Assembly: GCA_034522495.1 (NCBI GenBank)
Contig: JAXHLG010000002.1
Span: 558,001 to 622,000, forward strand
Length of the DNA stretch: 64,000 nucleotides
Direction: 5' to 3'
Source: JAXHLG01 sp034522495
Lineage (GTDB): Bacteria > Patescibacteriota > Minisyncoccia > Moranbacterales > DUUL01
This document shows positions 15,856 to 25,356 of the stretch, in pieces. Position numbers and translations under genes: made by a program. The number at the start of each line of letters is the position of its first letter. Within the stretch, counting starts at the first letter, position 1. Under the pieces are notes generated by a model. That model saw only the letters and a program-made list of their open reading frames with translations, was not told where the DNA came from and ran no database searches.

Positions 15856-17619
15856 ATGCTAAGAACCCATACTTGCGGAGAATTAAACAAAAAAAACACC
15901 GGAGGGAAAGTGAAGCTTTCCGGCTGGGTGCACAGACGCCGGGATCACGGCGGGGTCATTTTTATCGACCTTCGGGACAGATACGGCTTGACTCAGATTA
16001 AATTCGATCCGGACAAGAACAAAAAAGCCTGGCAGGAAGCGGACAAGCTTCGCAGCGAATGGGTGATTCAAGCCGGCGGAAAAGTAGTGGCAAGGCCGGC
16101 GGATATGGTGAACAAAAAAATGGCCACCGGAGAAGTGGAGGTAGAAATGGAAGAAATTAATATTTTAAGCCGATCCAAAACCCCGCCGTTTGAGCTGGAG
16201 GAGGAAAAAAACATTGACGTCAGAGAGGAAAAAAGAATGGAATATAGGTATATTGATCTTCGAAGAAGGGAAAATTTGAATATTTTAGAAAAAAGGCATC
16301 AATTTGTAAATTACATTAAAGATTATCTTTCCGGAGAAGGATTTCTGGAAATCGAAACTCCTTATCTAGGTAAAAGCACTCCCGAGGGAGCCAGGGATTT
16401 TTTGGTGCCTTCCAGGTTGCATCCGGGGGAATTTTACGCGCTGGTGCAGTCTCCTCAGCAGTACAAGCAATTTTTGATGATTGCCGGCGTGGATAAGTAT
16501 TTTCAGTTAGCCAGATGTTTTCGCGACGAGGACACCAGAGGCGACAGGCAGGCGGAGTTTACTCAAGTGGATATCGAGCAGTCTTTCGTGGAAAGGGAAG
16601 ATGTCTTGCAGTTGACGGAAAAAATGATGACGGGAGCCGTTGAAAAAGTTTTTCCGGAAAAAGAAATTATGTTCAAGCCTTGGAAGAGGCTAAGCTATGA
16701 AGAATCGATGCTCAAATACGGCACGGACAGGCCGGATTTGCGATTCGGGATGGAGATTGAGGATTTGACTTCCCAGGTGAAGGGCTGCGGATTCAAGGTG
16801 TTTGCCGACGCTGCTGAAAAGGGCGGCGTGGTGCGAGCGCTTTGCGCCAAAGGCGGCGCCAAATTCAGTCGGGGAGAGATTGACCAATTGACCAGCTTTG
16901 TGGGTCAATTCGGCGCCAAAGGCCTGGCCTATATTGTAATAAAAGAAAATGGAGAATTGCAATCGCCGATCGTGAAATTTCTGGGAGAAGATTTGGCGGC
17001 TAAGATTGTGGAAAAGATGCAAGCCGAGGCGGGAGATATAATCTTCTTCGGAGCCGACAAAGAGGAAGTGGTCTGCGAGGCTCTTGGAGAACTCAGATGC
17101 GAGTTGGCAAGAAAGCTTGGCTTGATTGACGAGAATAAGCTGGCTTTGGCCTTCGTCATTGATTTTCCCATGTTTGTTATTGAGCACGGGCAACTGGCGC
17201 CCTCTCATCACATGTTCACCGCCCCGAAGGAAGGGGATGAGAAATTGCTGGACACGGATCCAAGGAAAGCCAAATGCCAGCAGTATGACTTGGTGGCCAA
17301 CGGCTGCGAAGTGGGTGGAGGCAGTATTCGTATCCACGATAGAAAAATGCAGGAAAAAGTTTTTGATATTATCGGCTTTAATGAAAACAAAAAGAAACAA
17401 TTTGAACACTTCCTCAAGGCTTTTCAATATGGAGTTCCGCCGCATGGAGGAATCGCCCCGGGCATTGACAGGCTGTTGATGATTCTTATGAACAAATCCA
17501 GCATCCGAGACGTCATGGCATTCCCCAAAACGGGTGACGGCAGAGATCTGACCATGCAGGCTCCGAGTGAAGTAGATAAGGAGCAATTGGATGAACTGGG
17601 GATAAAGAGTGTGGAATAA
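15856..17619 (+). CDS. aspS: Aspartyl-tRNA synthetase, bacterial type
   Basis: Charges tRNA-Asp (and in many bacteria tRNA-Asn). The 587 residues show the N-terminal OB-fold anticodon-binding domain (LSGWVHRRRDHGGVIFIDLRDRYG) and class II motif 2 (FRDEDTRGDRQAEFTQVD). The bacterial GAD insertion lies in the middle, and motif 3 (GIAPGIDRLLMI) near the C-terminus. Whether it is discriminating or also serves tRNA-Asn cannot be decided here. There is no Shine-Dalgarno; two TAAAAT boxes lie within 20 bp of the ATG, so the mRNA leader may be very short. Confidence 0.97.
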   Translation: MLRTHTCGELNKKNTGGKVKLSGWVHRRRDHGGVIFIDLRDRYGLTQIKFDPDKNKKAWQEADKLRSEWVIQAGGKVVARPADMVNKKMATGEVEVEMEEINILSRSKTPPFELEEEKNIDVREEKRMEYRYIDLRRRENLNILEKRHQFVNYIKDYLSGEGFLEIETPYLGKSTPEGARDFLVPSRLHPGEFYALVQSPQQYKQFLMIAGVDKYFQLARCFRDEDTRGDRQAEFTQVDIEQSFVEREDVLQLTEKMMTGAVEKVFPEKEIMFKPWKRLSYEESMLKYGTDRPDLRFGMEIEDLTSQVKGCGFKVFADAAEKGGVVRALCAKGGAKFSRGEIDQLTSFVGQFGAKGLAYIVIKENGELQSPIVKFLGEDLAAKIVEKMQAEAGDIIFFGADKEEVVCEALGELRCELARKLGLIDENKLALAFVIDFPMFVIEHGQLAPSHHMFTAPKEGDEKLLDTDPRKAKCQQYDLVANGCEVGGGSIRIHDRKMQEKVFDIIGFNENKKKQFEHFLKAFQYGVPPHGGIAPGIDRLLMILMNKSSIRDVMAFPKTGDGRDLTMQAPSEVDKEQLDELGIKSVE

Positions 17620-18264
17620 TTTGATTATTTGAGAAATTAGTTTTTAATGACAAATGACAAACCCACTCAAATGTCAAATCTCCGCCAAAGGCGGATCCGC
17701 CTCCGGCGGAAATGTCAAATTATTAATCAATGTCAAAATAATGAAAAGAAAAAGACACAAGGACACAAGATACAAGGACACAAGTAAGATACAATCACCA
17801 AATTAAAAGATACAAACTGTTTGGTCATTGGGATTTTGAATTTGTTTGTATCCTTGTTTCTTGCTTGCCCCCTGGGAGCGAAGCGACTTTACGGGGTATC
17901 TTGTATCCTTATTAATATAATTTTCCCAATTTCCTTTATAGTTTTTAGCTTTTAGTTGTGGCTTTGCGCTTTGCGCTTTGACTTTTGACTTTTAAACAGT
18001 TTGAATTTAGAATTTTTTTGTATCTTGTATCCTTGTATCTTGTATCCTTATTCATATAATTTCCCAATCTCCTTTATGGTTTTTAGCTGTGGCTTTGCGT
18101 TTTGACTTTTGCGTTTTTCCCGCTACCTTTATAAACCTCAACGACGGCGGGACCCCGCAAAGCGGTGGGACTTTTAATCATAAATTACGCCTCAAAGGCG
18201 TTTTTTTATCGGTATTGTTTAAATGCTTGGATGTTTAAATGTTAACATGACACTAAATCGCCTC
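17620..18264. repeat. Intergenic repeat block between aspS and groL
   Basis: No gene. It holds a CCGCC/GGCGG hairpin (about 17682-17719) and an inverted copy of the long fold-back repeat (17731-17963). A CCCC..ACGGGG mini-hairpin (about 17865-17898) is nested in that copy. A partial GTATCCTTG and CCCGCTACC/GCGGG unit follows at 18000-18172. Confidence 0.7.
18187..18207 (+). terminator. Short terminator-like hairpin upstream of groL
   Basis: ACGCCT-CAA-AGGCGT followed by six T residues. No gene directly upstream is evident; it may insulate groL from readthrough. Confidence 0.7.
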
Positions 18265-18292
18265 TTGACAATAATGCAAATAGCAATAAAAT
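18265..18292 (+). promoter_or_regulatory. groL promoter
   Basis: Consensus TTGACA (18265-18270), a 16-bp spacer and TAAAAT (18287-18292). Confidence 0.75.
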
Positions 18293-18303
18293 AAAGGGTG
18301 GAG

Positions 18304-18330
18304 TTAGCAAGCGAGCATGGAGACTGCTAA
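18304..18330 (+). promoter_or_regulatory. CIRCE-like operator (HrcA site) before groL
   Basis: TTAGCAAGC-N9-GACTGCTAA matches the CIRCE consensus TTAGCACTC-N9-GAGTGCTAA at 15 of 18 positions with the exact spacing. It lies at the expected transcription start, just downstream of the -10 box, and so predicts heat-shock control of groL by an HrcA repressor encoded elsewhere. Confidence 0.78.
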
Positions 18331-18465
18331 GGTTCTTATAAACATTTAAACATCTAAACATTTAAGCAAGTTGAGTTTTTCAAAGCTTCTTAGCCTCAGC
18401 GATTGTATGTTTACATGTTTACATGTTTGGATGCTTGGATGAATTTAACAATTAAATAAAAATCT

Positions 18466-20202
18466 ATGGCAAAAGAAATTAAATTCGATGAAGATGCGCG
18501 CTTGGAAATAATGAAGGGCGTGGACAAGGTGGCGGATACGGTGCGAGTCACCCTCGGTCCCAAAGGAAGAAACGTGGTTTTGGACAAGGGTTATGGCGCG
18601 CCGACCATCACCAATGACGGCGTTACCATCGCCAAGGAAATTGAAGTGGAGGATAAATTCGAAAGCTTGGGCGCGGAACTGGTTAAAGAAGTGGCCAACA
18701 AAACCAATGACGCGGCCGGAGACGGAACAACCACTGCTTCTATTTTAACTCAAGCGGTGGCTAACAAGGGAGCCAAGATGGTTTCCAAGGGAGTTAATGT
18801 AGTGGATTTTAAAAACGCCTTGAATAAATATTCCAACCAAGTGGTGGAAAATATTCAAAGCGAGGACACTTCCTACCAGGTGGTGGGAGATTCTATTGAA
18901 CAAGTTGCGACCATTTCCGCCCAGGACAAGGAAATCGGCCAAATGATCGCCAAGGTAATCAATGAAGTGGGTAAAGACGGAGTCATTACCGTTCAAGAGT
19001 CCCAAACTTTCGGCTTGGAGAGCGAGACTGTTAAGGGAATGAGCTTTGACAAGGGCTATGTTTCGCCTTACATGGTAACTGACACGGAAAAAATGGAGGC
19101 CGAATTGAAAAATCCATATTTACTGGTAACAGACAAGAAAATATCTTCCGCCAATGAAATATTGCCGATTTTGGAGAAAATTTCCCAGGCCGGCAGAAAA
19201 GAGCTGGTTATTGTCGCTGAAGAAATCGAAGGAGAAGCCTTGACTACTTTGGTGGTAAATAAGTTGAGAGGCACTCTCAATGTTCTGGCGGTGAAAGCGC
19301 CCGGATTCGGAGACAATCAAAAGGCTATGCTGGAGGATATTTCCATTTTGACCGGAGGCAAGTACATCTCTGAAGACAAAGGCCTGAAATTGGAGAGTAC
19401 CGAGATAAATGACTTGGGCCAGGCTACCAAGGTGGTTTCCACCAAGGACAACACCACGGTGGTTGGCGGCCGTGGCAAGAAAAAAGAAATTGACGGCAGA
19501 GTGGAACAAATCAAGGCTCTCATGGAAAAAGCCGACAACTATGACAAAAAGAACCTCAAGGAAAGAATGGCCAAGCTAGTCGGCGGAGTGGCCGTGATCA
19601 AAGTAGGCGCTGCTACTGAAGTGGAACAAAAGGAAAAGCAGCATCGAGTGGAAGACGCCGTGGAAGCTACCAAGGCGGCTATTGAAAAAGGAATTGTCCC
19701 CGGAGGAGGTATTTCTCTTTTGAACGAGTCCACCAAGCTTCGAGAATACAAGAGAAAAATGGGCGATAAGCTGAGCATTGAAGAAACCTCCGCGCTGGAA
19801 GTGCTTATTGAAGCGCTATCCGAACCCGTCAGACAAATTGCTCATAACGCCGGACTTTCTCCCGATCTGGTGATAAACACTATCTTGGACAACCAAAACG
19901 CTTATGAAAAGAAAGAGATCAAAAAAGGCAAGATGAGTGTTAATGTAATGAGAGATAAGAAGCAAATCAACTTTAACATGGGCTATGACGCCGCTTCGGA
20001 TTTTTACGTAGATATGATCGACGCGGGCATCATTGATCCGGTGAAAGTGGTGACTTCCGCTTTGCGAAACAGCGTTTCCACGGCTGCCATGATTCTGACT
20101 TCCATGGCGGCGGTTGTTGAACTGCCAGAGAAGAAAGGCGAGGATTCCGGTTCCGGAGGCGGGATGCCGGCAGGAATGGGCGGCGGCATGCCGATGATGT
20201 AA
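18466..20202 (+). CDS. groL: Chaperonin GroEL (60 kDa)
   Basis: ATP-driven folding chamber. The N-terminal equatorial segment (VRVTLGPKGRNVVLDK), the nucleotide motif GDGTTTASIL and the glycine/methionine-rich tail ending GGGMPMM are all present. The length of 578 residues is slightly above the usual 540-550, mainly from inserted lysine-rich segments such as YEKKEIKKGKMSVNVMRDKK near residue 485. groES is not adjacent and not in this window. The leader is about 165 nt from the promoter and carries the CIRCE-like site at its start. No Shine-Dalgarno is seen before the ATG. A strong terminator follows. Confidence 0.98.
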   Translation: MAKEIKFDEDARLEIMKGVDKVADTVRVTLGPKGRNVVLDKGYGAPTITNDGVTIAKEIEVEDKFESLGAELVKEVANKTNDAAGDGTTTASILTQAVANKGAKMVSKGVNVVDFKNALNKYSNQVVENIQSEDTSYQVVGDSIEQVATISAQDKEIGQMIAKVINEVGKDGVITVQESQTFGLESETVKGMSFDKGYVSPYMVTDTEKMEAELKNPYLLVTDKKISSANEILPILEKISQAGRKELVIVAEEIEGEALTTLVVNKLRGTLNVLAVKAPGFGDNQKAMLEDISILTGGKYISEDKGLKLESTEINDLGQATKVVSTKDNTTVVGGRGKKKEIDGRVEQIKALMEKADNYDKKNLKERMAKLVGGVAVIKVGAATEVEQKEKQHRVEDAVEATKAAIEKGIVPGGGISLLNESTKLREYKRKMGDKLSIEETSALEVLIEALSEPVRQIAHNAGLSPDLVINTILDNQNAYEKKEIKKGKMSVNVMRDKKQINFNMGYDAASDFYVDMIDAGIIDPVKVVTSALRNSVSTAAMILTSMAAVVELPEKKGEDSGSGGGMPAGMGGGMPMM

Positions 20203-20236
20203 AATAAAAAAATTGAAAACAAACCGCGCTTTATTT

Positions 20237-20266
20237 AAACGCTCCCCTTTTCCGGGGAGCGTTTTT
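20237..20266 (+). terminator. groL terminator
   Basis: A perfect 11-bp stem, AAACGCTCCCC/GGGGAGCGTTT, with a 6-base loop and a T tract. Confidence 0.92.
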
Positions 20267-21273
20267 GAAAACATTTTTGCCGGCGGAAGCGTAGTATAAG
20301 ATGGCGGCGCCGGAATTGTCTAGCTTGATGCGGCTTTTCACCCTTTTTTTCGGTTTTTAAATACTTGCAATAACTATTTGGAGCGACCCTCCGGGTCGGT
20401 TCATTAGTTTTGAGTATATAGATCCCAAGTAATCGAGAGGGAACTTGCTCTAGCTTTACCCGGGAAGAATTATCAAGGTTCAGGCGAGGACGCCTGAACC
20501 TGGAACGAGGACGCCTGAAAAACTGAAGTTCGACTTCAGCAACTGCTGAAGTCGAACTTCAGTGGAGAAAGAGAGGCGGCGGAGCTAAGCTCTGCCTGCT
20601 TGATTTATTGTAATTTTGAGGTTATTATTAAAGAGTAGGAGATTCGGAAGTTGGAATTTAAGTGACGGGGGAGGGTGGAAAATTTTGGGGAAATAGTAAT
20701 GCTAGAAACTCAAAAGTCAAATCTCCCACCGCAAAGCGGGGTCCCGCTTTCATTAAAATAAAAAAGGTAGCGGGAAAAAGTCCCACCGCTTTGCGGGGTC
20801 CCGCTTTCAACTTACAATAATTAAGGTAGCGGGAAAAACCACAGCTAAAAGCTAAAAACTATATTCGCTTTGCAAGTGGAACTTATAGAAATTGGTGGAA
20901 ACTTGCTCACTCCATTCGCGAAATTAATAGAAATTTATTGTAGTTACAATCAATTTCAACCAGTTTCTACAAATTTCCATGAATTTCTTAATTTTCTGTC
21001 ATTTGAATTTAAAATTTTGAATTTGTTTAGAGTTTAGAATTTTCCGCCTGAGGCGGATCTGCCTTGGGCATGAAGTGCTTAGAGTTTCTTAAATCTTTTA
21101 AGCTTTCGGGCTTTGAGCTGTGGATTTGACTTTTGACTTTTGCGTTTTGACTTTTAAACATTTTGTGGATTTCCCGCCACTCTTATTCGGTATTTAAGAA
21201 ACAGTCAGTTATCAAACATGAATCTTAATACTTGATTCATGATACTCATTTATCAAAATAAGCTATTTTTTCC
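20267..21273. repeat. 1-kb intergenic repeat block between groL and rel
   Basis: No gene. It contains a partial TGGAGCGACCC fold-back (about 20379-20460), a GTTCAGGCG/CGCCTGAAC hairpin (20479-20502), and the compound palindrome 20522-20563. The double CCCGC/GCGGG hairpin unit (20725-20859) and a GAAATTGGTGGAAACT fold-back (about 20885-20990) follow, then low-complexity text. Confidence 0.7.
20522..20563. repeat. Perfect 20-bp inverted repeat made of smaller palindromes
   Basis: The two 20-base arms are exactly complementary with a 2-base centre. Each arm is itself a hairpin (CTGAAGT-TCG-ACTTCAG and its mirror), so the DNA can form either one long or two short stems. Confidence 0.85.
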
Positions 21274-22749
21274 ATGACATTAAAAGAACTGCTTTCTGCA
21301 AGAAAAGAAAGGCCATTCAACAAGGAGCAGATTGAGCTAATCTCCAAGGCTTATTATTTTGCCAAAAAGGCTCACGAAGGACAGAAAAGAAGGTCCGGCG
21401 GGGATTATTTTGTCCATTCGGCCGAGACGGCGGGCACTTTGGTCAAAATGGGCTTAGGCTCAAAAACGGTGGCGGCGGCTCTCTTGCACGATGTTCCGGA
21501 GGACACTTCGACGACTATGGAGCAAGTTCAAAACATATTCGGGAAAGAGGTAGCCTTTATTGTTGACGGGATAACCAAGGTGGGCCAAATCAGGCTCAGA
21601 GGGAGGACGGACGAAGTTTATTTGGAAAATTTGAGGAAAATGTTCTTGGCCATGGCGGCCGACATCCGGGTGGTTCTGATTAAAATCGCCGACAGGCTTC
21701 ATAATATGCAAACACTTTATGCGCTCCCGAAAGATAAGCAACAAAATATCGCTCAAGAAACCATGGAAGTTTTTGTTCCCATTGCCAACAGGCTGGGAAT
21801 CGGAGAAATCAAAAATCAGCTGGAAGACTTGGCTTTTATGTATTTGTATCCCAAAGAATACGAAAAAACGGTAAAGCTTTCTCAAGAAGCTTTGACGGAA
21901 AGAAAAAAATATACGGAAAGAGCCATAAAAGAACTGAAAAGAGAGCTAAGAAGGGAAGGAGTAACAGTGTTGAATATTTACGGGAGAGCCAAGCATTATT
22001 ACAGATTCTACCAAAAACTGAAAAAGCATGAAATGGAAGTGGAAAAAGTTTACGATCTTTCGGCTATCAGGATAATCGTGCCCAGCGTGGAGAGCTGCTA
22101 CAAAACCCTGGGAGTGGTTCATCAAAAATACACTCCTTTAATCGGCCGCATTAAAGACTACATTTCTCTGCCCAAGCCAAACGGGTACAAGTCTTTGCAC
22201 ACTACTATTTTCGGTCCGGAAGGTAAAATATTGGAAGTGCAGATAAGAACCCAGAAAATGGACTATGAGGCCGAATACGGAATCGCCGCTCACTGGATTT
22301 ATTCCGGAGATAAAGGGTTCAAAGACTGGCTTTTCAGCCGTGAATCGGGCGAGCTGGACAAGCAGCTCAGGTGGGTGAAGCAACTGAGAGAGTGGCACAG
22401 TGAAACGGGCGGCATGTCAGACGAGTTTTGGTCTTCTTTGAAAATCGATTTCTTTAAAAACCATATTTTCGCTTTTACTCCCCGCGGAGATGTGATAGAA
22501 TTACCAGAAGGAGCTACGCCGGTAGATTTTGCTTATCAGATTCACACAGAAGTAGGCCACAAAACCAGCGGAGCGAAAGTGAATCAACAAATGGTTTCGC
22601 TTGATTATACTATCAAAAACGGCGACGTGGTGGATATTATAAAAGAGAAGAACAAAAAAGCGCCCAACCGGGACTGGCTGGAATTTGTCAAGACCGCCCA
22701 GGCCAGATCCAAGATAAAACATGGGCTTAAAAAGCACGGGAAATTGTAG
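21274..22749 (+). CDS. (p)ppGpp synthetase/hydrolase, RelA/SpoT family without ACT domain
   Basis: Makes and probably degrades the stringent-response alarmone. The HD hydrolase domain keeps its metal residues (H48, H72-D73 in LLHDVPEDT, and ADRLHNM), so hydrolysis is expected. The synthetase domain shows YDLSAIRIIV, GYKSLHTTI and EVQIRT. A TGS domain follows from about residue 397 (IFAFTPRGDVIELPEGAT). The 491-residue protein ends soon after TGS and lacks the helical, zinc-finger and ACT regulatory domains of long Rel proteins (about 730 residues). Amino-acid starvation sensing may therefore differ. No Shine-Dalgarno. Confidence 0.93.
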   Translation: MTLKELLSARKERPFNKEQIELISKAYYFAKKAHEGQKRRSGGDYFVHSAETAGTLVKMGLGSKTVAAALLHDVPEDTSTTMEQVQNIFGKEVAFIVDGITKVGQIRLRGRTDEVYLENLRKMFLAMAADIRVVLIKIADRLHNMQTLYALPKDKQQNIAQETMEVFVPIANRLGIGEIKNQLEDLAFMYLYPKEYEKTVKLSQEALTERKKYTERAIKELKRELRREGVTVLNIYGRAKHYYRFYQKLKKHEMEVEKVYDLSAIRIIVPSVESCYKTLGVVHQKYTPLIGRIKDYISLPKPNGYKSLHTTIFGPEGKILEVQIRTQKMDYEAEYGIAAHWIYSGDKGFKDWLFSRESGELDKQLRWVKQLREWHSETGGMSDEFWSSLKIDFFKNHIFAFTPRGDVIELPEGATPVDFAYQIHTEVGHKTSGAKVNQQMVSLDYTIKNGDVVDIIKEKNKKAPNRDWLEFVKTAQARSKIKHGLKKHGKL

Positions 22750-22756
22750 GAAAATA

Positions 22757-22905
22757 AAATTGATTTTTTTGTCATTCTGATGAAAATCAGAATCTCTTTA
22801 CAAAGCCTTTTTTGGTAATCTTAAGATTCTGAATCCCGCCAGAGGCGGACACGGCCCGTCAAAGCCGGATAAACAAGTTCAGAATGACATTCTTTCAGTG
22901 GTTTT
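22757..22905 (+). repeat. Dispersed GAAACCACTGAAGAAT-family repeat, left end decayed
   Basis: It matches the body and right end (CAGTGGTTT) of the copies at 35271-35464 and 39413-39595, but the left 16-base end is lost. The rest of the gap to 23294 has no gene that I can see. Confidence 0.7.
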
Positions 22906-23294
22906 TTAGAAAATCGTTGGAATCGATGGAGAGTTACCTGAGCAACTAGTTGATTTGATCGGTTAATTCCGTGAAATAATTTTGGAGAAATTAAGGCTTT
23001 TCAAATCTTATTTCATGGGATCAATTGGGATAGAAATCAAAAAAGTAGGAAATTGATTGGAAATTTGGAAGCGTATAAACACGACAAACGCAGCTTGTCG
23101 GGTTTAGAGAGCGTATTTTAATACAAAATTACTGCTAGCCAGGCATTGCTTGCCGCTTATGTAATTCGTATAAACGGATTATTTCCCACCGGAGGCTAAG
23201 CCGGTTGCCAACAACAAACAATCAATTGCTGTTCTCGCACCCAATATCGCACATGACAAACTTGCTAAACTTTTCATTTCCACACTATTTATAT
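22906..23294. other. Intergenic region upstream of ftsA, no gene seen
   Basis: AT-rich sequence with short inverted repeats (for example ACGACAAACGCAGCTTGTCG near 23081 and ACCGGAGGCTAAGCCGGT near 23188). Neither an ORF nor a known RNA was recognised. Confidence 0.5.
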
Positions 23295-23323
23295 TTGTCA
23301 AATTTTCAAAAAGATATTACAAT
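23295..23323 (+). promoter_or_regulatory. ftsA promoter
   Basis: TTGTCA (23295-23300), a 17-bp spacer and TACAAT (23318-23323), giving a leader of about 135 nt. Confidence 0.65.
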
Positions 23324-23463
23324 ATTCAAGTATAACGAAACTGTTGGAAAATGATGATATGGGTTGATGGCTCTTGGTTGAGTTGGCGCAAGGAGTCATG
23401 CTTCAAGCCATTTTCTTCTCGTACATCCGGCGCGAGGATTTAAACAAAAATAACTAATATAAA

Positions 23464-24723
23464 ATGAGTAAAGAAGAATATATAGCGGCTATCGACATCG
23501 GATCTTCCAACGTGAGCGCGGTTATTGCCCAAATGATACCGGAAGAAAAACCCCGGATTGTCGGAGTGGGCAAGTCTTCCACCCAAGGCCTCAGGAAAGG
23601 AGTTATCGTAGACTTGGAAGAGGTGACTCAATCCATAAAATCTTCAGTGGAACAAGCTGAAAGAATGGCCGGTACGAGAATAGAGGAGGTTTATGCTTCC
23701 GTGGGAGGCAGTCACTTGTCTTGCGCCGCCACCAAAGGAGTAATCGCAGTGGGGAAAGCCGACGGCGAGGTAACGGAAGAAGACGTGGAAAGAGCTATTG
23801 AAGCCAGCCAAGCCATCAATGTTCCCCATAACTACGAAATCATCCACATTATTCCCCAAAGCTTTAACTTGGACAATCAGACCGGCATCAAGGAGCCGGT
23901 GGGAATGAATGGCGTCAGGCTGGAGATGAGAGGTATTATTGTAATTGCGTTTTCTCCGCATTTACGCAATATTTCAAAATGCTTAAATAACGCCGGCATT
24001 GATTTGACAGGCTTTGTGGCTTCTCCTTTGGCCTCGGCGAAATCCGTTTTAAACAAAAGGCAAAAAGAGCTGGGCGTGGCATTAATAGACATTGGCGGAG
24101 GCACGACGTCGTTGGCTGTTTATGAAGAAAGAGAATTGATTTATCTTTCCGTATTGCCTGTAGGGGCGGGTCATATAACCAACGATGTGGCGATCGGCAT
24201 GCGAACATCCATTGATGTCGCCGAAGATGTAAAGATAAGATACGGTTCTGCTCTTCCCGGGGAGATCGGCAAAGGAGAGCAAATTAATTTAGCCGAGATA
24301 AACTCTGAAGAAGAGGGATCAATTTCCCGGAAACATATCTCGGAAATCATAGAAGCCAGAACAGAAGAAATTTTTCAGATGGCTGAGAAAGAGCTGAAGA
24401 AGATCAATCGTTCCGCGCTTCTGCCGGCGGGGGCTGTCTTGACCGGAGGAGGATCTTGTTTGCATGGAATGGTGGATCTGGCCAAGGATAATTTGAAGCT
24501 GCCGGCTCAGGTGGGATTTCCCATGGAACTTTCCGGTTTGATTGACAAGGTGGACGATCCGACGTTTGCCGTATCGGTCGGACTAATAATGTGGGCCGCC
24601 GAAGAAGATCGGGGGCGCGGGAGCTCGGGAGGCGATTTCTTGGAAAAGTTCAAGGATTTCAAAAATTTCGACAAAGTTAAAGATGTGAAAAAGTGGTTCA
24701 AGGGATTTTTGCCGGGGAGTTAA
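23464..24723 (+). CDS. ftsA: Cell division protein FtsA
   Basis: Actin-like ATPase that tethers FtsZ filaments to the membrane and recruits the divisome. The 419-residue protein has the ASKHA phosphate motifs (AIDIGSSNVSAV near residue 10; LIDIGGGTTSLAVY near 200), the 1C subdomain typical of FtsA, and a C-terminal amphipathic helix (VKDVKKWFKGFLPG) for membrane binding. ftsZ follows 633 bp downstream, not directly as in most genomes, because two fold-back elements and a separate ftsZ promoter lie in between. No Shine-Dalgarno before the ATG. Confidence 0.96.
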   Translation: MSKEEYIAAIDIGSSNVSAVIAQMIPEEKPRIVGVGKSSTQGLRKGVIVDLEEVTQSIKSSVEQAERMAGTRIEEVYASVGGSHLSCAATKGVIAVGKADGEVTEEDVERAIEASQAINVPHNYEIIHIIPQSFNLDNQTGIKEPVGMNGVRLEMRGIIVIAFSPHLRNISKCLNNAGIDLTGFVASPLASAKSVLNKRQKELGVALIDIGGGTTSLAVYEERELIYLSVLPVGAGHITNDVAIGMRTSIDVAEDVKIRYGSALPGEIGKGEQINLAEINSEEEGSISRKHISEIIEARTEEIFQMAEKELKKINRSALLPAGAVLTGGGSCLHGMVDLAKDNLKLPAQVGFPMELSGLIDKVDDPTFAVSVGLIMWAAEEDRGRGSSGGDFLEKFKDFKNFDKVKDVKKWFKGFLPGS

Positions 24724-24751
24724 AAACGAGAATCCCCATTCTGTTTAATAC

Positions 24752-24953
24752 AGGAATTACGCAATTGCTCTTCGGCAACGCCGAGAGCAAAGCAAGGGTT
24801 GGTTTTATGCGCACTTGCCTTTTTGGCTTATTAAGATGTTTTTTTAAAAGAAAAACCTTTTTGTTTCTAAAATATTTTTCGATCAGATGCAAAAACCAAC
24901 CCTTGCTTTGCCCTCTCTTTTTTAGGCAATAGAGAGTCAAGCGTGTAATTGCT
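24752..24953 (+). mobile_element. MITE-like element, copy B (202 bp)
   Basis: Same family and direction as 3012-3211, with ends AGGAATTACGC and GTGTAATTGCT. Its 7-bp flanks TTAATAC and ATAATAG match at five positions, so this is an older, partly decayed insertion. It lies 28 bp after ftsA. Confidence 0.82.
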
Positions 24954-24996
24954 ATAATAGTTAAATTTAATAATTATTAGCCATTATTTTCCTACA

Positions 24997-25160
24997 AGGG
25001 ACTGCTTCCAAACACCGTTTTTACTGCAATCCTACATTTTTTGCTAAATTTTCCAAAAATTTTTTTGCCTTAGCTAAGGCAAAAGCTGCAAAAATTGTTT
25101 GAAAAATTTATCTAAAAAATGAGAAATTTCGTACTAAAACGGTGTTTGGAAACAGTCCCT
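24997..25160. mobile_element. Second MITE-like family, 164 bp, 25-bp inverted repeats
   Basis: The left end starts AGGGACTGCTTCCAAAC and the right end finishes GTTTGGAAACAGTCCCT; the 25-base arms differ at one position. The centre holds a perfect 22-bp palindrome (TTTTGCCTTAG and its complement), so the whole element folds on itself. A partial relative (AGGGATTGTTTCCAAACGCC) is at about 39806-39855. No clear target duplication was seen. Confidence 0.78.
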
Positions 25161-25242
25161 ATAAATTTACAAACTCAAGTATACATTAGCGTAAAATGTT
25201 TTAATGTTAGTATGTTTAAATGCTGTATGAGTTTTTTTTGAT

Positions 25243-25270
25243 TTGACTTTTTATTTGAATCTGTTAAAAT
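25243..25270 (+). promoter_or_regulatory. ftsZ promoter
   Basis: TTGACT (25243-25248), a 16-bp spacer and TAAAAT (25265-25270), about 85 bp before the start codon. ftsZ can thus be expressed independently of ftsA. Confidence 0.7.
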
Positions 25271-25356
25271 CTCTTAACTAGATTTAACTTATGTTCTATA
25301 ATAAGAACCAGGGTTTATATCAGGGGTAAAAATATTCAAAAATTAATTAATTCAAA

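Noticed and set aside
16690..17586. 298-aa minus-strand open frame
   Set aside because: Antisense shadow of aspS; frame openness follows from codon composition.
24693..24940. Open frames of about 80 aa on both strands over MITE copy B
   Set aside because: They are explained by the fold-back element and overlap the ftsA end; no start signal.
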